From DATJWY01 sp035500775 (GTDB lineage: Bacteria; Pseudomonadota; Alphaproteobacteria; Acetobacterales; Acetobacteraceae), in assembly GCA_035500775.1 (NCBI GenBank), contig DATJWY010000293.1:1-6702 (forward strand): a stretch of 6,702 nucleotides of DNA, given 5' to 3'. The notes under the pieces were generated by a model, which saw only the letters and a program-made list of their open reading frames with translations, ran no database searches and was not told where the DNA came from. Shown here piece after piece: positions 6,286 to 6,702 of this stretch. Both the position numbers and the translations under genes were made by a program. Each line of letters begins with the position of its first letter. Positions within the stretch are counted from its first letter, which is position 1.

Positions 6286-6702
6286 ATGTCGAAAGAACGA
6301 GACAGTTTTGTCGAAGCGAAGCTGGCGAAAATGACCCTGGCGGAGAAGTGCGGCCAGGTTCTCACCTTCACCTGGCGGGGCGCCTACCTGACGCCCTCCG
6401 GGATCGAACAGGTCACCAAACTGCACGCGGGCGGCCTGTGCCTCGAACCCTACGCGCTGGAAACCTGCAAGAATCTGTACTGGGGGCGTTCGCAGGTTGA
6501 TCCCAATTTCAAGAAGCCGAAGGACTGGTTCGACATCGCGCACACCTACTTCGACGACCGCAGCTTCGGCGTGAGCGTGACGCCGGAAGAGCTCACCGCC
6601 GCGCTCAACCGGCTGCAGGAAATCGCGCTGCAGCGGCCCGCGGGCATCCCCCTGCACGTCACCATCGACATGGAGGGCGACTTCAAGAACGACTACACCG
6701 CC
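6286..6702 (+). CDS. Second GH3-family glycoside hydrolase, N-terminal part (partial, runs off the right edge)
   Basis: ATG 6286 opens a frame without stops to the window edge, giving 139 residues. The N-terminus has AKMTLAEKCGQVL (14-26), the usual GH3 opening helix (MTLxEKxGQ). LHAGGLCLEPY (46-56) is at the position of the GH3 GxGG strand, and GIPLHVTIDMEGD (120-132) is at the position where GH3 proteins have the I(D)xEGG substrate-domain strand. No signal peptide is visible. An insertion-like stretch rich in Lys, Trp and Phe (about 60-95) has no counterpart in the complete GH3 of this window, so the two are different subfamilies and not a recent duplicate. Codon use is slightly less GC-rich than in the upstream genes. 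The nucleophile region lies beyond the window, so activity and substrate cannot be judged. The leader ends in an A/C-rich run without Shine-Dalgarno. Confidence 0.8.
   Translation, partial: MSKERDSFVEAKLAKMTLAEKCGQVLTFTWRGAYLTPSGIEQVTKLHAGGLCLEPYALETCKNLYWGRSQVDPNFKKPKDWFDIAHTYFDDRSFGVSVTPEELTAALNRLQEIALQRPAGIPLHVTIDMEGDFKNDYTA

Overview
The window is very GC-rich (roughly 70% by eye) and densely coded. The best-supported guess for the source is a Verrucomicrobiota bacterium of the Opitutaceae type. This rests on the membrane-plus-TPR protein, whose sequence style I associate with that group, on the mix of sugar-degradation genes, and on start codons that lack Shine-Dalgarno sequences and often follow C-rich leaders. 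The taxon is an inference and was not tested by a database search.

Layout, left to right. (1) At the left edge, on the minus strand, are the first 17 codons of a probable GPH-family (MFS) sugar symporter. (2) Upstream of it on the same strand is a 703-residue polytopic membrane protein ending in eight 35-residue TPR units. Its architecture matches eukaryotic TMTC O-mannosyltransferases, so it is a candidate GT-C glycosyltransferase. (3) A divergent intergenic region of about 390 bp carries an AT-rich island and a strong hairpin followed by a T-run, just ahead of the next gene. (4) On the plus strand is a complete 708-residue glycoside hydrolase of family GH3 without a signal peptide. (5) After a 127-bp gap comes a 344-residue zinc-dependent polyol dehydrogenase of the xylitol/sorbitol dehydrogenase type. 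(6) A 355-bp intergenic region contains a G-quadruplex-prone tract nested in a long hairpin, and then a palindromic AT-rich site. (7) The right edge holds the first 139 residues of a second, different GH3 protein, which runs out of the window.

As a system, the locus reads as a small intracellular oligosaccharide-use cluster. A symporter would import a glycoside or oligosaccharide, cytoplasmic GH3 enzymes would release monosaccharides, and an NAD-dependent polyol/ketose dehydrogenase would interconvert a pentitol or hexitol with a ketose. Xylose-type substrates are plausible but not proven. The TMTC-like protein between the symporter and the hydrolases has no obvious catabolic role and is the most unusual gene here.

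No tRNA, rRNA, CRISPR array, insertion sequence or phage gene was seen. The core genes look ordinary. The points that merit a second look are the TMTC-like protein, the leader hairpin, and the structured intergenic region at 5931-6066.
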